NCBI GenBank assembly: GCA_027625915.1
Contig: JANTQA010000032.1
Coordinates: forward strand, 13,842,001-13,906,000
Length of the DNA stretch: 64,000 nt
Direction of reading: 5' to 3'
From: Anaeramoeba flamelloides
Taxonomy: Eukaryota > Metamonada > Anaeramoebidae
Within the stretch, counting starts at the first letter, position 1, and each line of letters begins with the position of its first letter. The notes under the pieces were generated by a model, which had not been told where the DNA came from, made no database searches, and saw only the letters and a program-made list of their open reading frames with translations. The translations under genes and the position numbers were made by a program. Shown one piece after another: positions 11,591 to 25,100 of this stretch.

Positions 11591-12585
11591 ACTCATTAAA
11601 AAACAATAGTTTAATTTTCATAAATATCAATTATTTAGATCATAATTTTTTTTTGTCAATTATAAACATTCAGAAATCTAAAATTAAAACATGGTAGATT
11701 AAAAATCTTAGTCAATAAATAAAATAAATTCTCATTGATACAAAACCAATATTGGAAATGAATAAATTATTTATTGAAAAAAATATATTTTTTTTCTAGA
11801 GATCCAAATTTTTTTTCCAGAAAAAAAGAATAATAGGTTTTAATCTTTCAAACAAATAAATCTTTGATGTTTATACAAACTTTTCCCAAAAAATAAAATA
11901 ATCAATCATTATTTTTGATAAATTTACATTGAAAAATAATGAAATAACAAAAATTCTATAAATTTTTTAAATACACAAAAATATTTTTCAAGATATTTTT
12001 CTATTGTAAACCCTCAGATAATTTTTAATTCCAAAATTTTCAAAGATAATTATTTCTAAATTCTATATCTTAGAATATTTTTATAAGAATTCAAAAATGT
12101 TTTCAAAGGCAATTGGGTTATTTGAGTTTCTAAGTAATATGTATAAATATAGATGTGATGTGTATGTTTGTATTCTATTTTTAAACAATTTGAAAAATAA
12201 TGAAAAAAAAAAAAAATGGTTTGGTTTGGTTTTGTATGAAGAAAGCAAAGTTTGTTTCCAAATAAATAATATTTATTTGAGCAAAATGTGATAATTAATT
12301 TGTTTTGACTTATTTTCAATCTTCAGTTCAAATAATTATATATGTTTCACAAATATAATTAAATTTTTTAATTTTCAAATCAAATAGTTATTGAAAAAGT
12401 TGGATTTTAAAATAAGGAATTCAGACCAGTTGTTCCAATATTCGGATTACTCTGTTGAAATTTTCCAATTATGTTAGACATTTTTTCAGAGATGCACTTT
12501 CAAATGTTTCACCTTTATTTATGATGATAAAAAAAAAATAAAACAAAACAAAAAAAATTAAAAAATATTTGTAAAAATAATAGGT
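11591..12585. other. Intergenic, no gene seen
   Basis: AT-rich spacer between the 5S gene and the 3' end of the TPR/coiled-coil gene. ORFs overlapping on both strands at 12056-12319 have no recognisable domain and mirror each other, as expected from chance. Confidence 0.5.
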
Positions 12586-15500
12586 TTAATTTGTAGAAGA
12601 ATCGGATGAACTTGATGATGTTAAAGAAATCTTTGAATTTCCTGAATTTTTTGAATTTGAAGAGGTATCCGACATTTCGGAAATATTTGAAGAATCAGGT
12701 GAAGATGTTGTTGAAATTGAAGAAGAATCATTTGAAGAGAATGAATAATTACGTTTGTTTTTCGATTTTAATTTGTTTTTATTTTTGAAATATTTTTTTT
12801 TTTTTTGAATTTTTTTTCTATTTTTTTCTAAAAAAAGATCTTCATCACCAGACTCTTCGAATAAATTTTGTGACTTTTTTTTTAAATTTTTTGATTTATT
12901 TTTTTTTGATATTAAATTTTTTTGTTGTTTTTTTAATTTTCTTTTCTTTTTTTTCAATTTCCTTTTGTTTCTCCTTTCTTCAATTATTTGTAATAATTGT
13001 AAATCTTTTTGAATTCTTTTCATTTCTTTTTCTTTTCTTTTTATTTCATTTATTAATTTCATTTTCTTTTTCTTTTCTTTTTTTCTTTGAATTTGGTTTT
13101 CATTTTCTTTTTTCGTATTTGTTTTATTAATTTGTCTCTTTTCCTTTCCCTTTTCTAAATCTTTTTCTAATTTTCTTCCATTTTCAATTTCATTTTTCAA
13201 ATCATTTTTTGTTTGAATTATTTTTTTATTAACAAGAGACAATTCATTTTTTGGAGATTGGAAGGTTAAATCATTATTGTTTGTTTGTTGAAAAATATTT
13301 TTGTTATTTTGGTTTTCAATTCCATTTAAATTATTGGATATTATTTTTCCACTTTCATTGTTGTTTTGGTTTTCTTCATTCTTATTTGATGGTTTTAGTT
13401 GTTCAACGACATTTATGCCTTCTATTTTATTTTCATTTTTAATTATTTTTTTTTCTTCAAAACCATTCTGTGGATCTTTTATTTTTACATTTTCGTTTTC
13501 TTCTTTTTTGTTTTCATTTATTAAAGTTTGATTAGGAGAAATATTAGAATATAATAAACCATTATTGTGAGTTTCTGTATCCGATTTTTTAGAATTTTGA
13601 TCAATTAAATTTGAATCATTTACAATGCTTAAATCATTTATTTGAATGTCGTTAATATCATTTTCCTGGTTAGTCGTCCTATTTAATTGATTTTTTAGTT
13701 TTAATTTTTTTTTTTTTAATTGTTTAACTCTTTCTTTCATTATCAAAACTGTTTTTTTTCTTTTAGGGATTTTTTGAATTTTTTTTTTCATTTTGAAATA
13801 TTTTTTTTGATTAATTATTTCATTTATTTTTGATTTTTTGATTTTTTTTTCATAAAGTTTAATTTTCTTTTGTTGAATTTTTAAAATTCTGAATAATTTT
13901 TTATTTTGTTTTTCTAATTTTAAAATTTGTTTTTGATTTTTTTTTTTAACTTTTTTTTTTATATAAAAAGAATCTTTAGTGCTTTGTTTTAATATATTCA
14001 TTTGGTTTTCCATTTCAGTTTGTAATTGAATGTTCTGTTTTCTAAATAATTCAATTGTGTTTCGTAAATTTTCAATTTCTAATTTTTGTGAATTAATGTT
14101 TTTTTTTTTTTTATTTTTATATGTATTATTATTGTTATTTTTATTTGTTTTGATTTGTTTTTCTTTTTTGAGATTTTTGGGTATTTTTTTTTTTTTTTTT
14201 TTCTTTCATTAAATTTTTCTTTTTTAATGTTTCTTTTTGAAAATATTTTTCTTTTTCCTCTTCCTTTTCTTTTTCTTTTTCTTTTTCCTTTTCAATTTCA
14301 ATTTCTTTATCAATTTCAATTTCAATTTTTGTTAATTTTTTCTTGTTAGTGTTTTGTTTTTTTTTATTTAAGTTATTCTTGTGTTTATTAAATTTTATTA
14401 TTTTTAACATTTCCTCCTCTGTCATGTTATTATAAATAAGATAGTTATCATTTTCTTCTTCATTTTCTTGTTTAACATCATACTCACCTTCAAGTTCGTA
14501 TTCGTATTCTTCATTATTTTCATTATCATCTTCAGAAGGGTTATTTTTTAAATTTTCAACCATATTGCCCTCAATTTCATTTTTTCCTAACTTGTAATAT
14601 TTCTGATTTTCATTTTCTAAATCTTTTTTATTTTTATGAAATTCTTTTTTATTGGGATCCCTTTTTTCATTTTCAAATTCATTCATTTCTTCCTCTTCCT
14701 CTTCCTCTTCCACTTCACTTTCCTCTTCAATATTTTGTTCGTAATTCCCAACATTAATTCCATCATCAATATATTCCACTGCTTCACTTTCGGTTTCATC
14801 ATCATCTTCTTCTTCAACTTCTTCTTCTTCTTCTTCTTCTTCAACTTCACTTTCACTTTCACTTTTTTCATCATTATATTTTTCAACATTATTTTCATCT
14901 TTTTCAAGTTTTATTTGTTCTTTATTTTCAAAAACTTTCTCTTCATTTCTTTCATTCTCTTTTACAAGTCTATGGTTTAATTTTTCGTTTTCATTTTTTT
15001 CATCCAAGAATGTTTGATCTTCTGATTTCCCAGATTCTTCATTATTTGATTCAATTTTTTCTAAAAAATGCACAACAATCGAGAAATATTCATTATTCTC
15101 AGGAAGCTTTAATGCCTTTTCAAACCAAGTCTGAGCTTTTTTAAGCTTGTGGTCCTTAAAATACATTATTCCCAGTCGAACCAAAAATTCGATCCTGTTT
15201 GGGTTAAACTTGACACCACGCTCAAATAAAGCAATAGCTTGTTTTTTTTTCCCTAACTTGGTTAACAAATCTGCCAAATGTGAATAAAGTGTAGTGTTTC
15301 CAGAATCCAATTCAATCGCCTTTTCATAGTATTTGCAGGATTCTTCGAATTCCCCCATTTTTTCAAGTAGCATTGCTAGGTTCCCATGTCCCTGTGGAAA
15401 CACAGCATTAACTTCAATTGCTTTCTCGTACAATTCTCTTGCTCTTTTGACGTCCCCCCTTTTCTCCAGTAAAGACGCCAAATTGTTGTACGCACTATGC

Positions 15501-15823
15501 GCACCTGGCTTCACTTCGATGGCCTTTTCAAAATGGTGAATTGCCAAATCCCATTTGCCTAAGTGCCGATATGAAAATCCTAAATTGTTATGTAAATTGT
15601 CGCTCGTAGGCTCAAGCTCCAAGGCTTGCTCCAAGTATTCTATGGCTTTTTCATGATCACCCATTTCATTCAAAACAAAGCCAAGCTTTCGAAGCACAGG
15701 AACATTGTTTGAATCAAGCGATAATATTTGTTCAAATGTTTTTATTGCTTCGTTATATTCCTTTTGTGAAAGATAAATTGATCCAAGTGTCATTAACATT
15801 TCTGGGTTTGTAATTTCACTCAT
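12586..15823 (-). CDS. TPR-repeat protein with acidic middle and coiled-coil, Ser-rich tail
   Basis: The N-terminal frame (start ATG at 15823, in the context of a clean first TPR) holds seven tandem tetratricopeptide repeats over about residues 6-245. The TPR consensus is clear, for example NNLGFSYRHLGKWDLAIHHF. TPR arrays serve as protein-binding scaffolds. A long Glu/Asp-rich region follows, then Lys/Glu-rich sequence that meets a stop near 14141. The frame that gives the 475-residue downstream ORF is open well upstream of its first Met (14013). It stays open to an A19 run (plus-strand T19 at 14184-14202) and reads as coiled coil there (KLEIENLRNTIELF). Removing one A from the run would join both into about 1,080 residues, ending in Lys-rich coiled coil and a Ser-rich tail. 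I read this as one gene with either a homopolymer length error or a real frameshift; no intron is needed. The partner and role are unknown. Confidence 0.75.
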
Positions 15824-16520
15824 CTTTGTTTTGTTGATTTTGTTTTTTTTTGTTTTTTTTTGATATCTTGTTTTAAGAGCAAAAAACTGAAAAAAATGAT
15901 TTGTTAGCTTGAATTTTTTGATGTGGGTTGTTTGAAGACTTTGAAACTTTTATTTAAGAAATCCTAATTCAATAATTTGCTTAAAAAACTTTTTCTTTTG
16001 ATTTTTTTTACAAATAATTTGTTTGAACTCTTTTTAAATCTTCTCACAGATAGATTTTTTAATAAGTTTATTTTGAGGATTTAAACTGAGTTTATTTTTT
16101 AACTAAGGATTTTTCAGAACTTTAATATCCCAATAATTCTCATTACTATTTTTGGTCACAAAACTATTTTGATTAAATTGTTTACTTGAATGTATCTGAT
16201 TACTATTTGTTATTACAAAAAGGAATTTATTTCCAGTAACAAAAAATTTGTTGTTCTTACAAATTAAAACAACATAGATAACCAAATAACGTTAAAAACT
16301 GAACAGTCGTTTTAAAAAAAGTTAACTCTTTTTTTTTTTATGATTTTATCAGAATTAAAAGAGTTTCAACTTTTCTGTGTTAATAAATTTTGAACTTATT
16401 CTTGAAAGTATTTTCATTCCCACTTCAACCTCTACCAGATTTAAAAGTTGATCCCTTAACTTTATTAAAAATAATAAACTTTCAAAAAGTATTAATTTGG
16501 AAAAATGTATCACTTTTTAA
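15824..16520. other. Upstream region of the TPR gene, no gene seen
   Basis: AT-rich sequence with T-rich tracts directly upstream of the TPR start. This is the likely promoter region, but no specific element stands out. It ends at the TTAA that flanks the repeat beginning at 16521. Confidence 0.4.
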
Positions 16521-17265
16521 GGGATTAGCATAACCATAGATTTCTCTATAATCAAAGTATATTATAATTTGATGTAAATAGTATTAGTGCACCATGGCTC
16601 AAATAGCTCAAAAAATCTATTTTAAATCTTATTTCACAATAAATTATTAAATTTTTACTAATGATCACTATTAAAAATTTTCATTTTAGAAAATTGTATT
16701 TTAATTCCTTTTCCAAACCTAAAAACAGAAACCCAAAATACAGTATTCCTGGGATTTAATAATTTAGATTTAGAACCACCAAAAGTTACTATATTTAACA
16801 ATTTTTTAATTTCAAAGATTAAACCAAAAATCATCAAGATAAAAGCCCTAAGACGATTAGTTTTGTTTGATTTTTATAAAGCTACTTGTAGCATCAATAT
16901 ATTTGTATGATTTGAGAAATAATTTGTCAAAAAAATTTATTGGTTAATTATTTAATTTTTAGAAAAAAACGATTTTTTTAATAACTAATCTACATCTCGC
17001 CACAAATTTAAGAAAGATATTTCGTGACTTTGTAGTCTGAATATTGATAATTCAGCCTTTAAATTTATGGTGAAAGGCAGATTTTATTCTGAAATTATGG
17101 GGTTTTTAACTAATTCATGGATCATTTTTAATTGATGAGATCAACAAATATTACTACTTGACTAATCGATTTTTTAGAGACATTTGATCAATGTAGCACA
17201 AATGTGATTAAGTCCAATAACATCATACTTTGATCCTAGGCTTCTCCTAAATAGACTCTAATCCC
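16521..17265. mobile_element. TTAA-flanked TIR element, copy R1 (piggyBac-like MITE)
   Basis: The element begins GGGATTAG and ends CTAATCCC. Each end is bordered by TTAA (16517-16520 and 17266-17269), as expected for the TTAA target duplication of piggyBac-type transposons. Beyond the perfect 8-base ends, the inverted similarity continues through an ATCAAAGTAT word about 40 bases inside each end. The element is 745 bases and non-coding. Related copies begin at 17347, 50311 and 60502 and share long internal stretches, such as the one ending in 'GATAATTCA.CCTTTAA'. The superfamily call rests on the TTAA flanks and is an inference. Confidence 0.7.
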
Positions 17266-17346
17266 TTAAAAGAGAAAACTTACAAAAAGTACTCGCATTG
17301 TTAAAACTGCTTTAATTTTCAATTGATATTTTTCTAGAAAGCTTAA

Positions 17347-18090
17347 GAGATTAGCCCCATAATTGGTTTGTATATAATTAAAGTGTACTTTCATTGATAA
17401 ATTCATTCATATTAGTATTCTAAATTTGAATTCGCTTAAAAAAATCAATAAAAAATAATATTATATAACTATAAATTATGAGATAGTTTACTCAGGATTA
17501 CAATTAAAATTATTATTTTGAAAATTGTATTTTAATTCCCTTCCAAATCTAAAAATAGAAACTCAAAAAAATAGTTTTCAAGTATTTGTTAATTAATATT
17601 TAGAACTTCCAAAAGTAACTATTTTTATTAATTTTTCAGATTTACATTGATTAACTCAATAATCATTAACATAAAAACTCAAAAAATTGGTTAGTTTTGT
17701 TTCCTTTTTATAAAGCTAATTGTAATATCAATATGTTTTTAATATTTTAAAAATAATTTATTTAATAAATCTCTTCTTTAATTATTGGATTTTTTCAAAA
17801 AAAAAGAATTTTTTACAAACTAATCAAGATTTTGGACAAATTTAACAAACAGATTTTTCAACTTTGAAGTTTTTATACGGATAATTCAATCTTTAAATTA
17901 GTGGCAAAATGCAAATTTTTTTCAGAAATTGATGTTTTTTTTCTGAAAATCAAGTTCATTTATAATTGGTGATTATCAACAATTTGTATTATTCTATTAT
18001 CAATTTTATTGATGTATTAAAATCTATTGCACTGATATGATTAACTTTGTGACAACATACTTTAAAGTTATATTTGATTGGTGCTAAAAA
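17347..18090. mobile_element. TTAA element copy R2, 3' end degraded
   Basis: Follows TTAA at 17343-17346 and begins GAGATTAGCC, matching the left end of R1. The interior matches R1 in order and direction throughout, including the words near 17690 and 17880. The right terminal repeat is not recognisable, so the end is approximate. Together with R1 it forms a near-tandem pair about 80 bases apart. Confidence 0.6.
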
Positions 18091-20051
18091 CTGAAGTGAG
18101 TGGCAATATAAACACATTCACTTTAAATAAAATTTTTCGATAGTTAATTAAGAATTATATTTATACTCCTTATTTTTAGAATATCTCCAAAAATTTAAAG
18201 AATAACAAAAGAAAAGACAAATTTTTATTTTGAAAATATCGAAAATTTTAATATCAGGGATAATAAAGTAAAAAAAAATAAAAGAAAAAGTAATTGTTTG
18301 AAAATTATATAATAATTTTCAAGATGCTTTTTTTTTACTAGATTTGAGACCAAATGCATTATATTTAAATTTTTATATTTTGTTTTTATTTAAAATTACT
18401 TTTCTCTATAAAATGTTTTTCAAATCTAAATCTAATCATTTTGGAAATTCCAAAAATAATTAATCATTTTTTCATCTTTATACCTAAGATTAAGAAAATT
18501 TCAGATTCCATTACTATTAGTTCTATATCTTTATCTTTAATGATATTATATATTTAATAAGGTAATTTATTCTATTTTTTTGATAATTTCAATAGTATTT
18601 CTAGTTTTTTTGTCAATGAATTGAATTATTTTCCTAGTTTCTTGTATTTTTTGTTTACAAAACTTTATTTTTGAAAAATATTAATTATTTTTTATTTATT
18701 GCATACAAAAATATCTAATCCTTTGCCTCCAGAAGTCTTTTTAATTTTCAAAAAAAAAAAAAAAAACGAAATATTTCATTATTTAGAACATTTCAACCAT
18801 TACCAGATTTATATAAAACAATTTTTTTAAAAATATTACCTGGCTTGAATGCAAAAATCGAACTAAATATATTCAAAAAATACACTTTTACATTGTTAAT
18901 CCATCTAGCAAATTATGTATTTTTTGAATTCAAAATAATTTTCCAGTTAAGATTAATTATTCTTTAAAATATACAAAAGTACTTTTATTAGTTTTGTTTC
19001 AATTCCTAATTAATTGAAAAAAAGACGTAATTATTTATAATTGTAGTTCTATAAATTTGAGGAATAATTTATAAATGATGATCTAAGTCATTAAATAACT
19101 ATTAAAAATAATTAAGAGTTAAAACTTTATTAGTTTTCATTAATTTTAAAACTTATTTTAAATTAAAAATAAATTATTTATTCAGTACAAAGATCTTCAA
19201 AAAAAAAAAAAAAAAAAAAACATCTACTTTATAATAAATGAACAAAAATAAATTAATAAAACTATTTCTTAGATTAATAATTTTTTTTTCCTTCTTTTGG
19301 TTTCCATTTTTTGGGTAATTGGTTGGGTATTTACTAAAACAAAAATTAACAATTAATTGATATAATCAGCTCTTAGTAGATTATTCCATTAAAATACAAC
19401 TCATTGTACAACTTTCTTGGATACAACAAACCATTATTGTCTTCTATATTTTTTAATTCTAATACATTATATATTTTTTCTTGACTTGATTTGGTTTTTA
19501 AAAACGACAGTTTAAATTCAAAAAATATCACAATAATATAAAAATATAAAATACTAGTTTTGACGATTTTTTATCATAAATTTATATTTTTTTTTATACT
19601 TGCTGTTACTTATCCCCTTTCAAAATGATATAAAATTAAATTAGAGTAATATTGCAATACTAGAAATCTTTAATTTTAATTTGTAATTAGATAAGAAAAC
19701 AATATATTTTTTTTATGAAATCTTCTATTGATTTTTATTATTGAAAGTACTTTATTAAAAAAAAAAACTATTATTTTTTTTTAACAAAATAAAATACAAC
19801 AATTCTGATTCTGGGATAACAACAAAAAGTAAAACAATTAACCTTTCCAAAACTATTTGAGGCAATTCAACTTCAAACACTATTGTGACTTTTAAGTTAC
19901 GCTATCAAAAAAAAATTAAAAAATTATATATGATAAAATATTTTTAATGAAATATTTTTAATAAAAAGAAACATGACAAAAGAGGCTTTGGTGATATCTA
20001 AGCCAAATTCATGATAAAGTTTCAAATCACGATATTTTAAAAATCTTGATA
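18091..20051. other. Intergenic, no gene seen
   Basis: AT-rich DNA with long A runs (about 18754-18770 and 19201-19220). No ORF with domain content and no RNA gene was found. Confidence 0.45.
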
Positions 20052-20244
20052 CAATCAGTTTCATTTTGAAGGCACAAATATTAAACAAAATTTATGGTAC
20101 AAAAAAATCTCAAATTAAGGCAGAAAATTTGGAATTTTTTTTTTAAATTTATTTTACTAGAATCTGAATTTTGTGCCTTAATTTGAGATTTTTATTGTGC
20201 CTTAAATTTCGTTGAAGTTTGTACATTAAAAGTGGAACTGACTG
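20052..20244. mobile_element. Palindromic Tc1/mariner-type MITE (F1)
   Basis: 193-base foldback bordered by TA on both sides (20050-20051, 20245-20246). It begins CAATCAGTTTCATTTTG and ends GTGGAACTGACTG. The second arm contains TTGTGCCTTAA and its neighbours in the same spacing as the other copies. No coding capacity. Confidence 0.75.
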
Positions 20245-22124
20245 TATTCAATATTACCATGAGAATAGGACAAATCACAATATTCTATAAACTCCTGATA
20301 ATTATTTAAAAATCGTGATAAATCCCAAAATATTTCAATTATATTTTAATCGCGATATAATAGACGATGGGTTTTTGGGCTAATTTAATAAATATTAATA
20401 TAAAGAAAATTTTTTTGATCAAATATCAGATTATAGGAAAAAAAGTCATTCTTTTATTAAATAACAAAAAAGATACTTGATTCAATCAATCAGATCAAGA
20501 TTTTATTTGTATTGTATTTTGAATTGATTTATAGATCGATCGATCCTTTTAGATCAACAACAATAATAAATAAATGTAAAACAATAGTTTCTCAGTAAAT
20601 TGTGGACTTGTAAATTGGGTTGAATAAAAGAGCTTCTAAAACAAACATTCTTTCACAACATTTTCTTTAAAGAATGTGTTCTTGGGTTAAAATATTTTCA
20701 ATATTCTATAAAAGCTGAAAAGAGTTGGATAAGTTTTCAAAAGATTTCACAACAACCAAACCATATTATAATCAATTATTTAGATTGTTTGTATAATTTC
20801 TTCTTCTTCTTCTTTTTTTTCTTTCCAATACAAAGATCTGAGAAGATAATCACAGCTTAGAGGTTTTTGTTTGATCGATCACCAATAAGAAGGAAAATTA
20901 CTCTTTATTTTTTTTGGTCTATTTAAATTGTGAAGGTCAATAACTCCATTTTAAAAAATGGTACAACTATTTTATATCAAAGTATATTGTTGAAATGGGT
21001 TAGTATTAGTGATCTTTCATAAAATTGGTTTGATATTTTATATTTTGTTAAAAAAAAAAAATGAAAAGAAAAAACTTTTTTTTTCATTACAATCAAATTC
21101 ATTCCGTTTATAAAATATTATACCTTTCAAATCTTTCAAATACTTGATGAGAATTCACAACACTCGTAAACATTTTCTAACATTTTTAAAGGGGGGGAAA
21201 CGTTTTATTTTGTAAAATTCATTAGATTTTTAGTAAAAGTCAAATGTTTTTTTTAAGGTGAAATCAAAAAAATAATTTTTCATTTTTTCAAGATAATATA
21301 GAATATTACGATAATATAGAATATCGCGATTTTATGATTTTTCGCAATAAAGTTGGACTAATGGCGATTTTTTTTTACTATAGCGATTTTATTGTTAATA
21401 TCGTGATAATATATGTTATCATCAAAACCTCTAAAGTGTATCAAAAATAAAAAATACTTTTTTTTTCAGATCCTCGCTGAAATTGAAAAAAGTGACAATT
21501 TTGGCTTTGTGGTTGCAACTCCCTTCAAGAAATAAAAATTACATTCTAGATTTTTTTTTTTTAATTACCTTTTTAGGATTTTTTATAAAATCAAAACCAA
21601 TTTGTAAATAATTAAATGTTTAGAATTGTGGGATTCTATCAAAAACAAAATTTAAAGGAGATATAAGTTGAAATTAATAATTGAAATAAAAATTGATTTT
21701 TTTGATTCCAGACAATCAGAAATAAAATCATTTTTGAGTTTTTTTTGAGAAAGAAAAAATTTAAACTCTGAATATGATTTTAAATCAATGTACTATTTTA
21801 TCATAAATGAAAGTAAATATTTTAATAAGTTATGGAAATACATTATTTATTGCCTTTTAGATCTTGTAATTAAATAAAAAAAAAAAAAAAAAAATTTTTG
21901 AAACAGGATTTTTTAAATATTTGTTTCTTTTAATATTAATAGCTAAAAATCAAAGAAAAAAATTGAATAAATTATTTATTTCTTTTTTTACTTTTTTTTG
22001 TGAAAATATAAAAAAATTCTTAGTAGATATATATTTAAAGAATAAATATATATGCTTTGTAAAGTATTTAAGAAATTTTGAAGTTTAAAATTCATAAAAT
22101 TTTTTAAAGATAATGATATTGTTT
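20245..22124. other. Intergenic, no gene seen
   Basis: AT-rich spacer downstream of the B55 gene. Around 20250-20350 and 21290-21420 there are scattered short words such as CGCGATAT, ATCGTGATA and AATATAGAAT that recur in both orientations. They look like remnants of another repeat, but no boundaries could be set. Confidence 0.4.
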
Positions 22125-25100
22125 TTATTTCTTTTGATCATTTTTACCATTATATAAATAAAGGATGTTTGTAGCTGCAACTGCAATAAATGGTTCATAT
22201 TGATTCCAAGAAATATTGAATATTTTTTTTGAAAAATCTACATTATCTGAATCATAAGTTAATTTGTTATTGGTTTCAAAAATATTATTTGAATTTTCGT
22301 TTTGTTTATTTGTGTCATAGAATTTTGAATAGATCTTTGTTGTTTTTGATCCATCAATCAGCATTCCTTTGTTTTGTTTCCAATCAAATAAATAGTAATA
22401 ATTTTCATAAGAACCAGTGATAACATATCTTTTATTTTATAATGATTAAAAAAAATTTTAAATTATTAGAAAAAAATTAAAAAAAAATTAAAAAAAAATT
22501 AAAACATAAAAATTACAAAAAAAAAAAAGTAGATTAAAAAAAAATATTTTTAGGTATAAATTAATTTTGTAAAAAAATTAACACCGAATACAAATTTTGA
22601 AAATTTTATGATCTTGAAAGCAATATTGTATTTACAATTGCTCGAAAAAATTAGTGTGAACTAACAGTTTTAAATAATTTTCATAAAAATATTTCGATCT
22701 TTGTTGAAATTTCTGATTTGTTTTTGACAAACTTTTGAAAAATTTTTTATGTATTGTATTTTAAAAGTGTAATAGAATTTGTTTTCAGTATTATTTTTAT
22801 GTTTTTTTGAAAAAATAAAAATTTTCAAAAAAGAAACTACTCAATTTTTTTCAACTTTAACTTTCTAATGTAAGGGATATTTTTTTGGAAAAATTATTTT
22901 TTATATTGATTTTAGTTTTTTTGAGTTTAAAATTATTTTAATTGATAATATTGAATTCAATTGGAAAATATAATGAAAGAATTTTCAAACTAGGTTTAAC
23001 TAATACATTTAATTTCTTCATAAAATCTGTTAAATTAATCTACAGAACAATAAATGCTATTTTTTAAAATTAAAGTTTCAAAATTTAATTCTAAATAAAT
23101 AAAATTGTTTTTTTTTTTTTTATTTATGTAACATGTTACATAAATACTAAATTAAACTATGTTAAATGTATCTAATTATAATTTTTTGTAATTTGATATT
23201 TATTAGATCCATATGGATCTACTAAAAATTAATTCATTTTTTTTTTATTTTTTATTACATTTAAGAGGCCAACCTTATTTTAACTCTATTTGTCCAAATC
23301 ACGAACCTGAATTTATAGTATAAATAAATAATTTTATTGAGAGTCTGGTATCTTTACTAATGTGGTTCATTAAATTCCATAATTTAAATTCGATTTCTTA
23401 TTCAATGTTTAAAAGTCAAAAAAATTATATAACAAACAGAAAGATAATTTTTCTCTGAAAATTAGTCATTTTCAGAAGAATAATTCAAATTTTGAGGTAT
23501 CTGTCATTCGATTTAAAAATATAACATACTGGTGATTTTTAGAAAAAGGATAAAACAATCATAATAATTATGGTTAAGATAAATTCAACCTCTTGAAGAT
23601 TTCAGAATGTTAAGGGAAACTTTATCACTGTATAATAGTCTCATCATTCTAAAAAAAAAAAAAATAATTAAAATGTTAATATTGTTTTTTAATTCCAAAA
23701 ATTATTAATATCGAAATTTCATTTTTTAAAGTAATATAAACAAATAATTCTTTTGAAATCAAAAAATAAAGAATTTTAATTTTTATTTTAACTTTATTTA
23801 ATTCTGATTAAAAATAAAGAAATTAAAAAACATAATATAATGGTGTTTAAAGTCAGGTTTTCTTAGTAAAATACAAATTATTTCACCAAATCAGAATTTC
23901 AAAATAAGAAGATCAGAAAATTTTCAAACTTTGCCTAATTGTGCAATGAATTCTCAAAATCTTTCCACAACAACTACAGTACAATACTAAACTTTTTTGA
24001 GAGACAATCACTTTCTTATCTGTTTTGATCAAAATTTATTTACTTAAATTTTCTCAATTAAAATGTTTTAGTTTTTAAAAAAATATATAGCAAATATATT
24101 TTCTTGTAATCTAAAAAAAAATTCTAAATAATGAATAATAAACCTGTTTGTAAAATAAACTTTTTTTTTTTTTTTAAAATTATTTTAAATAATGATTTCT
24201 TAAAAATTATAATTATTAAATCTTTTTTTATAGTTTTCAATTTTAGAACAATTTTTTTGTTGATCAAATTTTGAAATTAAAATTAATTTTATTTTTTTAA
24301 AATCAAGCTTTCAATAAAATAGAATATCAATAATTTCTTTTTAATAATTTCTTTTTCTTTGATTTTGATTTTGTTTTTTAAAACCTTTTACTTGTTTTGT
24401 AAAATGAAATAAAAAATAAAAAAATTTATATTTTCTTCTTAAAATGAAACAGTATTTAAAAACTATTGAAAGAATGAAAAATAAAATATCATTATAAAAA
24501 AATAATTATTAAATAATTCTAAAAATTTGGTGTGAAAATCAACAAAAGCTTTATGTCTGAAAAAAAAATATGTTCAGTTTAGAATTGTTCTTCAAAAATT
24601 TTTGATCTGGGAACTAAAACCTTTGTTTTTTAAATTTAATTTCGAATCAAGATATTGAGGAATAAATAAAATAAAAATTAAATTTATCTTTATAATTATT
24701 ATCTTTTAAATGATTATTATATTGTAAATGATGCATTAAATATAAAATAATATAAAATAAAAATGAAAAAACAAATTCAAAAAAGAAAAAAAAAAAAAAT
24801 TATTTACTTTCCGTCACCACTCCAGTTACACTCAAATTTATCAAAAATAAAGTCATTTTCATAAAGTTCGCAAAGCTTAGAATGTGAAAAATCACCAACA
24901 CAAAGAGTAGCCACTGGCTTTGATTCCATTTTAACATCCCATACTTTCAAAGTCGAATAATCTCTTGAAAGGATATATCTTCCACATGGTGAATATTTAA
25001 TATCGGCAATATTACTCATAATTTCTGTAAAAAAAGAATCATTTACAGAAGTTTCTTCATCTTCAAAGCTTCTAACTGAATTATTACATTTTGCTGATTG

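Noticed and set aside
12606-14349. Several Phe/Leu-rich plus-strand ORFs
   Set aside because: They are antisense to the Lys/Glu-rich TPR/coiled-coil gene; AAA and GAA codons read backward give TTT and TTC.
14683-14907. 74-codon Lys/Met-rich minus-strand ORF
   Set aside because: Out-of-frame reading of the acidic GAA/GAT tract of the TPR gene.
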